Source of the DNA: Lepus europaeus
Taxonomy: Eukaryota; Chordata; Mammalia; Lagomorpha; Leporidae
DNA length: 64,000 nt
NCBI RefSeq assembly: GCF_033115175.1
Contig: NC_084831.1
Span: 10,636,540 to 10,700,539 of the forward strand
Direction: 5' to 3'
Shown: one piece after another, positions 1 to 10,275 of the stretch
How positions within the stretch are numbered: the stretch's first letter is position 1
How the letters are laid out: each line of letters starts with the position of its first letter
Program-made: the position numbers and the translations under genes
The notes under the pieces: model-generated
Databases searched by the model: none
What the model saw: only the letters and a program-made list of their open reading frames with translations
What the model was told of the DNA's origin: nothing

Positions 1-21
1 CGAATGCCCACTACCACTCAC

Positions 22-318
22 TTTGTAAAGATTTGTATTTATTTGAAGGGCAGAGAGACAGAAACAGAAAAATCCCACCCACTGGTTGACGCCTCAAATG
101 ACCACCACTGCTAGGGCTGAGCCAGGAGCTCAATCCAAATCCCCCTCACAGGTGACAGGTAACCAATGACCTGAGTCCTCGCTGCCACCTCCCAGGTCTC
201 TATTAGCAGGAAGCTGGACTCTGGAGCTGAGGAGCTGGGAACTGAACCCGGCACTCAGATGTGAGGCTCGGGCTTCTGACCTGGCAGCTTCCCTGGAAAG
301 CTAAACTCCTGCTCTGTT
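22..318 (-). mobile_element. CSINE, diverged
   Basis: Reverse-oriented copy: T-rich head with 'tttatttgaagggcagagag', then 'cccactggtt' and the 'ccaggagctc' block. It is an older copy without a clear TSD. Confidence 0.75.
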
Positions 319-349
319 TAATTTTTTAATTCAATTCTCTCAGTTTTTT

Positions 350-664
350 TAAAAAATCTTAATTATTTATTTGAGAGGTAGAGTTACAGACAGTGAGAAG
401 GAGAGACAGAGAGAAAGGTCTTTCATCCACTGGTTTACTCCCCAAATGGCCACAACAGCCAGAGCTAGGGCAATCCAAAACCAGGAGCCAGGAGCTTCCT
501 CTAGGACTCCCATGTATGCACAGGAGCCCAAGTGCCTGGGCCATCTTCCACTGCTTTCCCAGGCCATTGCAGAGAGCTGGATTAGAAGAGGAGCAGCTGG
601 GTAGAACTGGTGCCCATATGGATTGCCAGTGCTGCAGGCAGAGGATCAACCTACTGTGCCAGCC
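350..664 (-). mobile_element. CSINE
   Basis: Full-length reverse copy from 'aattatttatttgagaggtagagttacag' (in part) to 'ctgtgccagccc'. Short open frames in it on both strands are SINE-internal and not genes. Confidence 0.9.
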
Positions 665-989
665 CTCATTCATTTATTTTTAAGTGTCTAATTCAATAAT
701 TTTATTAACCTTGGGCAACCATTACCACAACCTAGTTTTAGAGCAGTTTTATCATCCCTAAAATTTCCCTCATTCCTGTAAACAAGTTTTTATAAAGGGT
801 TCATTTTTGTGGTTAATTAGAATCACAACTAACAAGTCCCAGAAATTTCATTTTGCCTGGCTTCCACTTGCTGCTGGCAGGCAAGAAGGGGATTGCAAAA
901 GTCTGTCAACAAGTGTTAGAAGAAAACGCCATAAGCTGATCAACAGCTGTTTGCTTGAAACACTTTATTCATCCACTCTAGCTGTTTTT
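665..989. other. Non-repetitive spacer
   Basis: About 325 bp of AT-rich single-copy-looking sequence between two SINEs. No convincing gene, RNA or control element is seen. Confidence 0.5.
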
Positions 990-1338
990 TTAAGATTTAT
1001 TTATTTATTTGAAAGGCAGATATATATATAGAGAGAGAGAAGGAGAAGTGGGGGGGGGGGGAGGGAGGGAGAGAGATCTTCTATCTGCTGGTTCACTCCC
1101 CCAAATGGCCACGGTAGCTGGGGCTGGGCCAGGCTGAAGCCAGGATTCAGGAGCTTCTTCTAGGTCTCCCACGTGGGTACAGGGTCACTAGGACTTGGGC
1201 CACTTTTTGCTGCCCTCCCAGGGACACTCACAGGGAGCTGGATCGGAAGTGGAGTAGTAGGGACTTGAACCAGTGCCTATATGGGATGCTGGTGCTGCAG
1301 GTGGTAGCTTAGCCTGCTATACCACAGTGCCAGCTCCT
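990..1338 (-). mobile_element. CSINE with internal GA/poly-G tract
   Basis: Reverse copy. The GA-rich segment after the head has expanded into a (TA)n, (GA)n and poly-G tract at about 1020-1075. The body ends at 'accacagtgccagctcc'. Confidence 0.85.
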
Positions 1339-1700
1339 CACTCCAGCTTTTACTAAGTGTCAGCCAAGAGCCACACAATGGTTAAGTTTGTCAGGGATAT
1401 AAGAATGGAATAATAGCTGTCTTCCTCTGGAAGTAAGTTGAATGTGAGTTCAACAGCATACAATCTAGGTTTAAAGTTCAATAGTTAATAATTTGGGGTG
1501 TGTTGTTTCAGATTGGCGTGACATTTGGACTTCAACTTCCAGAAGATAAAATAAAGAAACAAGGACTGCATTTACTTTCCCATCTAAAACAATCAAAATA
1601 TGGACAAAAAATAGGATGGATAGATGGAAGGAAGGAAGGAAAGAAGGAAGGGAGGGAGGGAGGAAGAAGAGAGAAGCGAAGCGAAAGAGAAAAAATGGTT
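1339..1700. other. Spacer with GGAA microsatellite
   Basis: No gene seen. A purine-rich (GGAA)n/(GGGA)n tract lies at about 1618-1692, a simple repeat immediately 5' of the next SINE. Confidence 0.55.
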
Positions 1701-1995
1701 TTGGGGCAGGCATTTGGCACAGTGTTTTAGATGCTGCTTGTGGGCCAGCATGTGGCATAGCAGGTAAGGCCACTCCCTGTGATGCCAGCATCCCATGAGG
1801 GTGCTGGTTTGTGTCCTGACTCCTCCACTTCAGATCTGGCTCCTGGCCAATATCATGAGAAAAGCAGCAGAAGATGGCCCGAGTATTTGGGCCCCTGCCA
1901 CCCTTGTGGGAGACCCATTAGAAGCTCCTGGCTCCCGGCTTCTGCCTGACCCAACCCAACCATTGCAGCCATTTGGGGAGTAACCAATGGATGGA

Positions 1996-2050
<55 letters not shown>

Positions 2051-2086
2051 CAAATAAATAAATAAATCTTTAAAAAAAAAAAAAAG
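1701..2086 (+). mobile_element. CSINE, with duplicated 5' end
   Basis: Plus copy with two successive SINE-like starts ('ggcaggcatttggcacag' and 'ggccagcatgtggcatag'). This suggests one truncated copy followed by a full copy. It ends in a long (CT)n at 2000-2046 and an 'aaataaataaataaatcttt' tail. Confidence 0.8.
2000..2046. repeat. (CT)n microsatellite
   Basis: About 47 bp of near-perfect CT dinucleotides, an expansion of the pyrimidine tract at the 3' end of the surrounding SINE. Confidence 0.95.
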
Positions 2087-2355
2087 GTGCTTGGACACCC
2101 ACATCCCATATTGGAGAACACGGTTTGAGTCCCAGCTCCTCCACTTTTGATCCAGCTTCCTGGAATACAACAGATGATGGCTCAAGTAGTTGGATCCCTT
2201 CCACCACCCACCTGATAGACATGGATGGAGTTCTGGCTCCTGGCTTCAGCCTGACCCAGCCCTGGCTGTTGCAGGCATTTGGGGTGTGAACCAGGAGATG
2301 GGAGATCTCTCTGTGTCTCTCAGTCTTTCAAATAAAATGCATCTAGAAAAAAAAA
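2087..2355 (+). mobile_element. CSINE, 5' truncated
   Basis: Starts directly in the A tail of the preceding copy, at the 'cccacatcccatattgg' region. The A-box part is missing and it ends 'caaataaaatgcatctagaaaaaaa'-like. Confidence 0.8.
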
Positions 2356-2890
2356 GCACACTAAATAATAGGAATCCTGTTGTCACCTCAGCTTATGGCC
2401 TTGAGACTTTCCAAGCTACAGTGGCGGGAAGGACCATGGAGGCAGAGCTCAGTGGAATCCCTGTGCAGAGACAGAGCTGAGAGTCTGGGGAGAACAAGGC
2501 AGCCACAATGCAATGGCAAAGTACTAGAGAGAGTGGAGCAGTAGAGAGCCAGAACTCAGGGATCGGTATTCAGCAGACCACGGCTCAGCATACGTGTGTG
2601 AGAAAACTGCCCAGGGCCAGGGAAGAACATGAAAGACAGCAGGTGCAAAGCAGCTGGTGTGTACACTGCACTGGACCCGGTGCTACTCCTCCCAGCCACT
2701 CGGGGAACTCCTCCTCTGTGCGCAATGGGAAGGTACTTGTCTCACCTGGAGGAAACAGTGAGTGCTAGGGTTGCATTGCTCTGGTCCTGCCTCACAAGCC
2801 TAAAAGCGAGACCCCAAAGAATCACATAGTTTCCAAGTAACACTTCAAGAAGCCTTACAAGATACAATAGCATCCTGCACTCAGCGGGAG
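2356..2890. other. Unassigned segment, no recognised gene
   Basis: About 535 bp with moderate GC and weak open frames of under 100 codons. The purine-rich, ATG-containing texture could be a fragment of an L1 5' region or an LTR, but no family can be named from sight. Confidence 0.35.
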
Positions 2891-3125
2891 GCAGTTAGCC
2901 GAGTCCCGGGGTCATGCCTGGCTCCGGGTCTTGATGCAGTCCCTAAGCTGCCGCCGAGATGGCGCAAGTACCTGGACTCCTGCCACCTCAGAGGGAGACC
3001 TGAACTGCTTCCCTGGCTCCTGGCGTTGGCCTCGGCTCAGCCTTGGCCAATGTAAGCATTTGGGGCGTGAACCAGCAAATGAGGGCTCACTCTTTTTCTC
3101 TCTCCCTCAAACTTTTTTTGAAAAA
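2891..3125 (+). mobile_element. CSINE, diverged and truncated
   Basis: The 'agatggcgcaagtacctgg' block and 'ggggcgtgaaccagcaaatg' are recognisable. The 5' end is degraded. Confidence 0.65.
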
Positions 3126-3487
3126 GATTTATTTATTTATTTTTTTTTTTTTTTATTTTTGACAGGCAGAGTGGACAGTGAGAGAGAGAGACAGAGAGAA
3201 AGGTCTTCCTTTTGCCGTTGGTTCACCCTCCAATGGCCGCCGCGGTAGCGCGCTGCGGCCGGCGCACCACGCTGTTCCGATGGCAGGAGCCAGGTGCTTC
3301 TCCTGGTCTCCCCTGGGGTGCAGGGCCCAAACACTTGGGCCATCCTCCACTGCACTCCCTGGCCACAGCAGAGAGCTGGCCTGGAAGAGGGGCAACCGGG
3401 ACAGGATCGGTGCCCCGACCGGGACTAGAACCCGGTGTGCCGGCGCCGCAAGGCGGAGGATTAGCCTGTTGAGCCACGGCGCCGGCC
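3126..3487 (-). mobile_element. CSINE, young
   Basis: Reverse copy with a long T tract, 'gacaggcagagtggacagtg', then an intact B-box complement (gactagaacccgg) and 'gccacggcgccggcc' at its end. High similarity to the copies at 4456 and 27031 marks a recent subfamily. Confidence 0.95.
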
Positions 3488-3501
3488 AAAGATTTATTTA
3501 T

Positions 3502-3831
3502 TGGGTCTAGAGCTGTGGCATAATAGGCTGAGCCTCCTGCGGTGCCGGCATCCCATATGGGTGCCGGTTCGTGTCCTGGCTGCTCCTCTTCTGATCCAGC
3601 TCTGTGCTGTGATCTTGGAAAGCAATGGTTGATGGCCCAAGTACTTGGCCCCTGCACCCACGTGGGAGACCCAGAGGAAGCTCCTGGCTCCTGGCTTCAG
3701 ATTGGCCCAGCTCTGGCATTATGGCCATTTGGGAAGTGAACCAGATAGAAGATAGAAGACCTTTCTCTCTGTCTCTCCCTCTCTCTATCTGTAACTCTGC
3801 CTCTCAAACAAATAAATGAAATCTTAAAAAT
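3502..3831 (+). mobile_element. CSINE inserted in the tail of another
   Basis: Plus copy from 'gggtctagagctgtggcata' to 'aaataaatgaaatctt'. It is flanked on both sides by 'aagatttatttatt' (3489 onward and about 3832 onward), a TSD made from the head of the reverse SINE that follows. Confidence 0.85.
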
Positions 3832-4276
3832 AAGATTTATTTATTTGAAAGGTAGAGTGACAGACAGGGAGAGACAGAGTGCCCACAACAGCCAGGGCTG
3901 GGCAGGCCAAAGCCAGGAGCCCGGAACTTCTTCCAGGTCTCCTACATAGACGGCAGGAACCCCAGCACCTGGGCCATCATCTGGCACCTTCCCAGGCAGT
4001 AGCAGAAAGCTGGAATCAGGAGTTCCATCCGTTGGTTCACTCCGCCTGGGCTGCAACACTCAGGGATGGGCCAGACTGAAAGAGGAGTCAGGAACTCTGT
4101 CCACGTCTCTCATGTGGGTGCCATTGGCCCAAGCACTTGAGGCATCATCTGTTGCATCCCAGGACATATTAGCAGGGAGCCGGGTCAGAGGCAGAGCAGT
4201 TGTGACCCAGGGCTCTGTTATGAGATGTGCACATCCCAAGCGGTGGCTTAACCCACTGTGCCACAATGTCAGCCCT
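3832..4276 (-). mobile_element. Two fused CSINE fragments
   Basis: The 'gttcactccgcctgggctgc' block reappears mid-way, so 3832-4022 and about 4023-4276 are parts of two reverse copies joined together. It ends 'ccactgtgccacaatgtcagccc'. Confidence 0.7.
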
Positions 4277-4455
4277 GAGCATTCATATCTTCCAGAATAA
4301 GAACATGATTTTCATAAGCTTTTACAAAATGGAACCCCATGGATTCTACACATCATTGTGCTGGATGTCTGCATATCTGATTTTCTTATATCTTTTGAAA
4401 TTTTCTCTCCCATAAACAGGACAATAATAAGCTGGTCTTCAATTCTTAGTCTTTT

Positions 4456-4822
4456 TTTTTTTTTTTTTTTTTGGAGTATTTTTTTTTTTTTCCTTTTTGA
4501 CAGGCAGAGTGGACAGAGAGAGAGACAGAGAGAAAGGTCTTCCTTTTGCCGTTGGTTCACCCTCCAATGGCCGCCGCGGTAGCACGCTGCGGCCGGCGCA
4601 CCGCGCTGTTCCGATGGCAGGAGCCAGGTGCTTATCCTGGTCTCCCATGGGGTGCAGAGCCCAAGTACTTGGGCTATCCTCCACTGCACTCCCTGGCCAC
4701 AGCAGAGAGCTGGCCTGGAAGAGGGGCAACCGGGACAGGATCGGTGCCCCGACCGGGACTAGAACCCGGTGTGCCGGCGCCGCAAGGCGGAGGATTAGCC
4801 TGTTGAGCCACGGCGCCGGCCC
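4456..4822 (-). mobile_element. CSINE, young, with TSD
   Basis: Perfect 15-bp TSD aattcttagtctttt at 4441-4455 and 4823-4837. The T tract is interrupted (ggagta). The body is nearly identical to the 3126 copy, including the B-box complement. Confidence 0.97.
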
Positions 4823-4881
4823 AATTCTTAGTCTTTTGATTCAGATCCACAGGTGTGTCCTCATCTGATGCTTTCTTTCTT

Positions 4882-5144
4882 AATTTTTACTAATTTCAAA
4901 TTCAGAGAGAGAAAGAGAGATCTCCTATCCAGTGGTTCACTCTCCAAGTGACTGAAATGACCAATCCAAAGCCAGGAGCCTGGAACTCAGCCTGGATCTC
5001 CCCCATGTGTGTGGCAGGGACTGAAGTACTTGAGCCATCACCTGCTGCCTTCCAGGGTGTATAGCAGCAGGAAACTGGAGTTGGAGGCAGAATGTCTTGA
5101 ACCTGGGCACTTTAATAGGGGATGCAAGCACTAGAAGCAGCCTT
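4882..5144 (-). mobile_element. CSINE, diverged
   Basis: Reverse copy: 'cagagagagaaagagagatc', 'ccagtggttcactctccaag', 'ccaggagcctggaactcagc'. Confidence 0.75.
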
Positions 5145-5255
5145 TCTTTAAAAAAAAAATATATATAAATATTTGACAGTGACAGAAAAAAAGGGGGAGA
5201 GAGATAGAAAGACGTTTCATCCATCGTTGGTTCACTCCACAAGTGGCCACACAGA
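5145..5255 (-). mobile_element. CSINE fragment (3' part only)
   Basis: Only the tail half survives: 'aaatatttgacagtgacag' and 'gttggttcactccacaagtg'. Confidence 0.65.
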
Positions 5256-5299
5256 GAGGCTGTGTAGCTAGAGTTCACAGAGGTCATTAAATTGTTTTG

Positions 5300-5613
5300 G
5301 GAGCAGGTATTATGATACAAAGGGTCAGGCCATTCTTGTCATACCAGCACCCACACTGGAGCGCCACTTGAGTCCTAGCCGCTCTGCTTCTGATCCAGCC
5401 CCCTACTAATCACCTGGGAAGACAGCGGAGGATGGCCCAGGTGCTTAGGCCCCTGCCACCCATGTAGGATACCAAGATGGAGCTCCAGACTCCTGGCTTC
5501 AGCCTGGCTCAGACATGGCCACTGAGGCCATTGTGGAGTAAACTAGTGGATGGAAAGTCTCTCTCTCTCTCATTCCCCCCACCCCCCGTCTAATAAATAA
5601 ACCTTTAAAAAAC
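5300..5613 (+). mobile_element. CSINE
   Basis: Plus copy ending 'aataaataaacctttaaaaa'. Imperfect TSD of about 9 bp (ttgttttgg before, ctgttttgg after). Confidence 0.8.
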
Positions 5614-5681
5614 TGTTTTGGTATAAAATCAGTTATGAAAATGAGGTAATTGCTATTGCTATTTGAATAAGGTTATTGCTT

Positions 5682-6015
5682 TTTTTTTTTTTTTAAGATG
5701 TCTTTCTTTATTTGAAAATCAGAGTCAGAGAGAGAGAGGGAGAGACAGAGAGAGAGAGATTTTCCATCCACTGATTCACTTCTCAGATGGCCACAATGGC
5801 CAGGACTGGGCCAGGCCAAAGCCAGGAGCCAGGAGCTTCATCTGCATCTCCTATACGAATGGTAGGGGCCCAAACACTTGGGCTATCTCCTGCTGCTTTT
5901 CCCAGGGCATTAGCAGGAAGCTGGATTGGAAGTGCAACAATCAGAATACCAATTGTTGCCCATAGGGGATGCCGGCATCCCAGGTGGAGGCTTTCTGTGC
6001 CACAATGCTGGCCCC
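5682..6015 (-). mobile_element. CSINE
   Basis: Reverse copy with T tract, GA-rich stretch and 'gtgccacaatgctggcccc' end. The short direct repeat attgctttt occurs on both sides. Confidence 0.85.
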
Positions 6016-6509
6016 AGGGCAATTGCTTTTCGAAGTATGCATCAGGCCAGCTGGTAACCTGTACCTGGAAGCCCCTGCTCTAAACACAATGAATCAGAAC
6101 GTGCTTTATAACAAGAGCCCCAAGTGGCTGCTGGACACACCCAAGCTTGAGAAACACAGACCTCCCTGGTCATGCTTACCCATGCGTGAAAACAAGGGGT
6201 AGAGACCTGCCATCATATTTCAGAGGTTGATGATTAAAAAGAAACAAGTGAATTTAATCCAAATATGTTGGGGAAAGAAGAAATAACAAACCCTCTAATA
6301 AATAACAAGCTGTATACTAGTCCAAAGTACACCACAACAATTCTGGATTGGAGGTGCTCAACAGCAAAAAGCAGACTGCCACTGTTGTCAGATATCCCAA
6401 AGACAGTCATATATATATATGTGTGTGTGTGTGTGTAATATAATTATATGTATGATATATAATGTATATTATGTGTATGATATAATTATATGTATGATAC
6501 ATAAACTTT
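6016..6509. other. Spacer with (GT)n/(AT)n microsatellite
   Basis: No gene seen. A compound (AT)n-(GT)n-AT-rich tract lies at about 6408-6500. Confidence 0.55.
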
Positions 6510-6572
6510 TTTTGAAGATTATTTATTTCATTTGAAAGTCAGAGTTACACAGAGAGAGAAGGAGAGGCAGAG

Positions 6573-6615
<43 letters not shown>

Positions 6616-6882
6616 CTTCCATCCACTGGTTCAATCCCTAGATGGCCACAATGGCTGGAGCTACGCCAATCCGAAGCCAAGAGCCAGGAGCTTCTTCCGG
6701 GTTTCCCAGGTGAGTGCAGGGACCCAAGGACTTGGGCCGTCTTGTACTGCTTTGCCAGGCCATAGCCGAGAGCTGGATCGGGAGTGGAGCAGCCAGGACT
6801 TGAACAGGTGCCCATATGGGATGCCAGCACGGCAGGCGGTGGTTTTACCCACTACGCCACAGCGCCACCACCACCCCTGGGC
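6510..6882 (-). mobile_element. CSINE with (GA)n expansion
   Basis: Reverse copy flanked by the direct repeat cataaacttttt (about 6500 and 6884). Its GA tract is expanded to about 35 bp at 6577-6612. Confidence 0.9.
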
Positions 6883-6908
6883 CATAAACTTTTTAAAGTT
6901 AGATTTGA

Positions 6909-7208
6909 GGGGTCAAAGTTGTGGTGCAGCAGGTTAAGCCATAAGGCCAGCATCCCCTGTGAGGGCTGGTTTAACTCCCCGCTACTCCAATTCAGACCCA
7001 GCTCCAGGGAAAGCAACGAAAGATGATTCCGGTGCCTGGGTCCCTGCCACCCATGTGGGAGCCCGGGATGGGGTTCCTGGCTCCTGGCTCCTGGCTTTGA
7101 CCTAGCCTAGCTCTGACTGTTGCGGGCATTTGGGGAGTGAACCAGGGGAACATCTCTTTCCCTCTCTCGTATCACTCTGGGTTCCAAATAAATAAATCTT
7201 TTAAAAAT
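6909..7208 (+). mobile_element. CSINE
   Basis: Plus copy from 'ggtcaaagttgtggtgcagc' to 'aaataaataaatcttttaaaa', abutting the CpG island that follows. Confidence 0.85.
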
Positions 7209-7713
7209 AATCAACTCGAGTCTTTTCTGGATCCATGTGCAGTGGGTTACCCTTCAGTCAGAACTAACAGACACCGCAGAACCCCAGCGGCGCCTTTCTC
7301 AGACCTAACCCACGCGGACCCAGAAGGAAGCCACGCCTGGGACTCCCACCAGGGACTGATTTCTGGGCTAGCCACAGCCTCAGCCACACCCCTGCCCGAA
7401 ATGCAGTCTGATCCGGCTCTCTCCAGCTGCGGTGGCCGAGGCAGGGAGCCGGGGGTGGACCGGGCCCCGGCAGCGCGGTCCTGCGGCACCTGAGCCGCCA
7501 GGTCATCCTCAGAGCGTCCGGCATGCTCCGACCGCGGAGGCCGCGACGCTAGGGTTCAGTCTGGCAGGGGGCTGCCACCCGGGGCTCCTGTGGGAGCCAA
7601 AGTGGCAGCCGCGACAAGCCCTGGCAGGCGCCGGGGAGCACCAAGCCAGGTAACCTGCAAGGGCGAACCTCAGCGGACTGAGGCCAGCGTGCGGCGGGGA
7701 GAGGCGGCACCGG

Positions 7714-7726
7714 GTCACCTAGCAAC
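7714..7726 (+). promoter_or_regulatory. RFX X-box motif
   Basis: GTCACC-T-AGCAAC fits the RFX consensus GTNRCC(N0-3)RGYAAC with no mismatch. X-boxes are typical of ciliary gene promoters. Binding is inferred. Confidence 0.55.
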
Positions 7727-7753
7727 GAGGAGGCGAGCGCACGGCCGCCAGGC

Positions 7754-7758
7754 ATTGG
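7754..7758 (-). promoter_or_regulatory. Inverted CCAAT box
   Basis: ATTGG in context GCATTGGCTG, the reverse of an NF-Y CCAAT box, 28 bp after the X-box. Confidence 0.45.
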
Positions 7759-7769
7759 CTGGCGCGTGC

Positions 7770-7775
7770 CACGTG
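7770..7775 (+). promoter_or_regulatory. E-box CACGTG (USF/MYC/MiT type)
   Basis: Palindromic CACGTG in context gccacgtgacc, 12 bp after the inverted CCAAT box. Confidence 0.5.
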
Positions 7776-7823
7776 ACCAGCCGCCACTGTCCAGTGGGAG
7801 AGTTCGCTGAGGGCGCGTGCTGC

Positions 7824-7835
7824 CGCGCAGGCGCA
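7824..7835 (+). promoter_or_regulatory. NRF1-like site
   Basis: CGCGCAGGCGCA matches YGCGCAYGCGCR with one mismatch at the central Y. Confidence 0.4.
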
Positions 7836-7995
7836 AACGTCGTGGCGGGGCCGGCGGCGCGGAGCGACGGGGCCGCCTCTGCCTGGTGGGACAGCCCTGG
7901 CCTGAAGGGTCGTTGCTGCGCCGGCTGTGGTGAAGCAGCGAAAGCGGTAGTGAGGCCAGCTTGGTTTGCAGGTGCATTTCCTCAGAATAGCAATG

Positions 7996-8003
7996 TGACG
8001 TCA
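7996..8003 (+). promoter_or_regulatory. Full CRE palindrome
   Basis: TGACGTCA, the perfect CREB/ATF site, on the 3' shoulder of the island. Confidence 0.5.
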
Positions 8004-8839
8004 GGGGTAGCCTCGGCCACCGGTACCCGCGGGAACAGAGACCTCCGAGGGCGGTCCACGCCTGCCCACGAGGCCGGCGCTCGGCCCTACAGAGAGGGGC
8101 GCGGAGTGGGGGTGCCGCGTCGGCGCCGAGCGGGGGCTGGTCTGGGGCGGGCCGGGGCGCCCTGGGAAAGCGGTGGATTTGGGTTCCCGTTTGGCAGAGT
8201 TCTGGCCCGCTGGTCCACGCCCTGGATTCCCGCGAGGAGCTCGGCGTGGGTGGCCGGAACCCGCTGCCCCCGGCGGTCCGCAGCCGGCGTCGCTAGTGGG
8301 TTGTGCGGCCTCGCCTGGGGGGTGGGGGCAGCCTCCCGTCAGTCAGCACGGCACTTCGCGTGATCCAGGTTCTGACGCTTGGGACGCCACGACCAGGATG
8401 CGTGGGGACTGGGCCACAGGCGAAAAGCCCTCCCAGTGAGAGAGGGCCTGGAGGACACAGCGGGGCCGGTGCAGCCCCTCTCGCCTGGCTGGGTTTAAGC
8501 TCGCATCCCACGTTAGAGCCCCTGGCCAGGGTCCAGCTCTGTCCCTGCCGTCACCCAGGAGACCAAGGTCGAGTCCCAGGTCCTCCCCGGGCTCCCACTG
8601 TTGTGGGCTTTGGGGGAGTGAGCCCGAGGAGGGGAATCTGTGTGTGTGTGGCTCCGCCTTCCAAGTTAAAGGGAGAGGTAAAGTCCCCTCTAGCAAGCAG
8701 ACGGGAGAAATGTGTTGGCTCTGCCTTCAGAACCTGTTCAGGATCTCAGCTGCCACGTGATCGGATCCCCATGGTCCCGTGATCTTCCACCCGGTTACGT
8801 TGTTGCAGTAGCCCAACTAGTCCACTCTGGCCTTCACAG

Positions 8840-9120
8840 TCAAAGCGAGGTGGTTTTTGTTTTTTGGGGTTTTTTTTTGTTTTGTTTTGAAGCTGAGTTC
8901 CAGCTGGTTCACTCCCTGAAACACCTCCAACAGCAGGACCGCTGCTACAGCCAGGAGTTGGCGCTCAGTCCACATTTCTGTGTGGGTGGCAGGCACCGGA
9001 CTACCTAACTGCCGAGTCATCTTCCGTCTGGACCCAGGGCGCACACCAGGAGCAGTCTTGGGTGGTCTGTGGGGGTCTGTCCAGAGTGGCATCTTAACTG
9101 CTAGGCCAAGCACCACCCCC
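8840..9120 (-). mobile_element. CSINE, old
   Basis: Degraded reverse copy: T/G-rich head, 'ccagctggttcactccctga', 'gtgggtggcaggcaccgg', end near 'aggccaagcacca'. Confidence 0.6.
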
Positions 9121-9130
9121 AAAGTGATCT

Positions 9131-9213
9131 TTTTTTTTATTATTATTATTCGGAAGGCAGAGTTACTGAGAGAGAAGAAGAGAGCAGATTCTCCCATCCA
9201 CCTGTTTGCTCTC
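9131..9213 (-). mobile_element. CSINE, 3' part, split by a solo LTR
   Basis: The head of a reverse SINE (T tract, 'cggaaggcagagttactgag', 'ctcccatccacctgtttgctctc') stops abruptly at an LTR. The rest of the same SINE resumes at 11617. The outer TSD of the SINE, aaagtgatctttttt-like, is at 9121 and again (aaagttatcttttt) at about 11860. Confidence 0.85.
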
Positions 9214-9507
9214 TGCCGGAGTCCAGCTCCAGCCAGTCCAGGGGTTCCCGGAGGTGTGGGAGGAATGAGAGACACTCACAGCAAGGCTGATGGCCTGGCT
9301 CAGATGAGACAGCACCAGACTTTATTTTTATACCCTAAATTACATCTGCTGTTCATTTTACACATTCTTTACTGTTCTCATAAATTTCCATCCACTTAGA
9401 ACCATTGACCTTGTACTGTGTGTAACCCTTCCCTAATTCCGATTTCCATAGCTGTGTAACAATTTCTTTGATTTTAAATATTTACTTGATATTTAAGATA
9501 CAATACA

Positions 9508-9853
9508 GGCCGGCGCCATGGCTCAACAGGCTAATCCTCCACCTTGTGGCGCCGGCACCCCGGGTTCTAGTCCTGGTTGGGGCGCCGGATTCTGTCCCGG
9601 TTGCCCCTCTTCCAGGCCAGCTCTCTGCTGTGGCCAGGGAGTGCAGTGGAGGATGGCCCAAGTCCTGGGGCCCTGCACCCCATGGGAGACCAGGAGAAGC
9701 ACCTGGCTCCTGGCTTCGGATCAGCACGGTGCACCAGCCACAGTGTGCCGGCTGCGGCGGCCATTGGAGGGTGAACCAATGGCAAAGGAAGACCTTTCTC
9801 TCTGTCTCTCTCTCACTGTCCACTCTGCCTGTCCAAAAAAAAAAAAAAAAAAA
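9508..9853 (+). mobile_element. CSINE, young, in the LTR
   Basis: Starts GGCCGGCGCCATGGCTC, B-box GGTTCTAGTCC, A tail. TSD agatacaata/agatacaaca at about 9497 and 9854. Confidence 0.95.
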
Positions 9854-9915
9854 GATACAACAGAGACTCAAAAGTGATGCTAAATTATATAATAATTGAT
9901 TACAAAAAACATAAT

Positions 9916-10210
9916 GGGGGCTGGCACTGTGGTGCAGTGGGAAGTGCTGGCATCCCATATGGGTGCTGGTTCTAGTCCTGGCTGCTCCTTTTCCGACCCA
10001 GCTCTCTGCTATGGCCTGGGAAAGCAGTGGAGGATGGCCCAAGTCCTGGGGTCCATGCACCCACATGGGAAATGGGAAGAAGTCCCTGGCTTCAGATCGT
10101 GTAGCCCTGGCTGTTGCGGCCATCTGGGGAGTGAACCAGAGGAAGACCTCTCTCTGTCCCTACCTCTCTCTGTAACTCTGTCTTTTAAATAAATAAAAAA
10201 TCTTTAAAAA
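9916..10210 (+). mobile_element. CSINE in the LTR
   Basis: 'gggggctggcactgtggtgc' to 'aaataaataaaaaatcttta'. Confidence 0.9.
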
Positions 10211-10275
10211 GCAAAACAAAGTGGTTATTTTGCAAAGAATTAGAACATCTACTTTTAGTTTTATAACAATTGATT

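Larger units (their letters stand above)
7230..8650. promoter_or_regulatory. CpG island, orphan promoter candidate
   Basis: About 1.4 kb that is GC-rich, dense in CpG and free of SINEs, flanked by SINEs on both sides. It contains within about 300 bp an RFX-type X-box, an inverted CCAAT box, an E-box, an NRF1-like site and a full CRE, the combination expected of a TATA-less housekeeping promoter. A possible donor (CCAG-GTAACC, GT at 7650-7651) lies on the + strand. No recognisable coding exon is visible on either strand; long open frames here (for example 7590-8363) are GC-driven. In human the upstream neighbour of DDI2 is AGMAT on the opposite strand, but no AGMAT coding sequence was recognised here. 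It could be a noncoding first exon, a lncRNA promoter or an enhancer island. Confidence 0.7.

Noticed and set aside
2320-2340. AATAAA motifs as poly(A) sites in many places
   Set aside because: Almost all are in CSINE tails (aaataaataaa) and have no gene in front.
3400-3487. tRNA genes suggested by A-box/B-box motifs
   Set aside because: The motifs belong to tRNA-derived SINE heads; no cloverleaf with acceptor stem was found.
3223-3657. Open frames of 60-165 codons repeated throughout the window
   Set aside because: They recur with near-identical sequence wherever a CSINE lies, on both strands, and are by-products of the SINE consensus.
7247-7524. AGMAT first exon on the minus strand
   Set aside because: AGMAT is the expected left neighbour in human, but none of its recognisable N-terminal coding text was found on either strand of the island.
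7590-8363. 257-codon open frame in the 7-8 kb CpG island
   Set aside because: Composition is typical of a translated CpG island, no family resemblance is seen, and equally long frames occur on the other strand.
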